Assembly (NCBI GenBank): GCA_017453605.1
Contig: JAFTEP010000322.1
Span: 1 to 6,279 of the forward strand
Length of the DNA stretch: 6,279 bases
Direction of reading: 5' to 3'
DNA from: Clostridia bacterium
Lineage (GTDB): Bacteria > Bacillota > Clostridia > Oscillospirales > SIG627
In this document: one piece after another, positions 6,272 to 6,279 of the stretch
Numbering within the stretch: the first letter of the stretch is position 1
Layout of the letters: each line of letters begins with the position of its first letter
Translations under genes and position numbers: made by a program
Notes under the pieces: model-generated
Told to the model about the DNA's origin: nothing
What the model saw: only the letters and a program-made list of their open reading frames with translations
Database searches by the model: none

Positions 6272-6279
6272 ATGTCAGA
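6272..6279 (+). CDS. Start of a further gene, cut by the window edge
   Basis: An ATG at 6272 followed by TCA (Met-Ser) is preceded by AAGGAG at 6259-6264 with a 7-nt spacer, a good ribosome site. It begins 35 nt after the permease stop with no terminator hairpin between, so it probably belongs to the same operon. A second ABC-2 permease or another exporter component would be a common neighbour, but too little is visible to identify it. Confidence 0.55.

Noticed and set aside
1..6279. Search for CRISPR arrays, insertion sequences, tRNAs, direct repeats or attachment sites
   Set aside because: Coding density is very high, gaps are at most 110 nt, and I saw no spaced repeats, transposase-like frames, or tRNA-like cloverleaf in the gaps.

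Overview
The window is a compact, single-strand stretch of bacterial chromosome. All supported genes lie on the plus strand. It is GC-rich, with strong GGAGG-type ribosome binding sites on three of the five starts visible and a weaker AAAGG site on clpX. By residue pattern, ClpP, ClpX and the ABC-2 permease look most like those of anaerobic Clostridia (Bacillota), for example an uncultured gut Oscillospirales or Christensenellales type. Examples are IKCDVSTIC in ClpP, GPTGCGKT in ClpX and PEERGLYPK in the ATPase. This placement comes from recognition, not from a search.

Layout: (1) Positions 2-445 are the 3' three-quarters of clpP, the serine peptidase, with its catalytic Ser, His and Asp all present. 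(2) A hairpin terminator at 458-493 separates it from clpX (545-1813), the AAA+ unfoldase that feeds ClpP. A second clear terminator (1822-1859) closes the clp block. (3) Positions 1861-1896 can fold into a GC-rich two-level hairpin ahead of a 691-residue cytoplasmic protein (1924-3999). That protein resembles uncharacterised glycoside hydrolases with a GH20-type N-terminal domain followed by a TIM-barrel-like region. (4) A near-consensus SigA-type promoter (TTGAAA, 17 nt, TATAAT) lies just after that gene. It is followed by a small inverted repeat and a perfect 12-bp palindrome, and drives a two-gene ABC-2 exporter: ATPase (4095-4979) and permease (4992-6236). (5) The first bases of another gene, with its own ribosome binding site, begin at 6272 and probably continue this operon.

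How the genes work together: ClpX unfolds tagged or damaged proteins and threads them into the ClpP chamber. The ATPase and permease should form an exporter of the NatA/NatB or YhaQ/YhaP kind whose substrate the sequence does not reveal. The glycosidase-like protein sits between these two units as what looks like its own transcription unit, and nothing in the sequence ties it to either.

There is no gene-free stretch longer than 110 bases, and no tRNA, rRNA, CRISPR array or mobile element was seen. Most of the window is ordinary housekeeping. The glycosidase-like protein and the leader of the ABC operon are the parts most worth a second look. I did not find evidence of a wholly new system.
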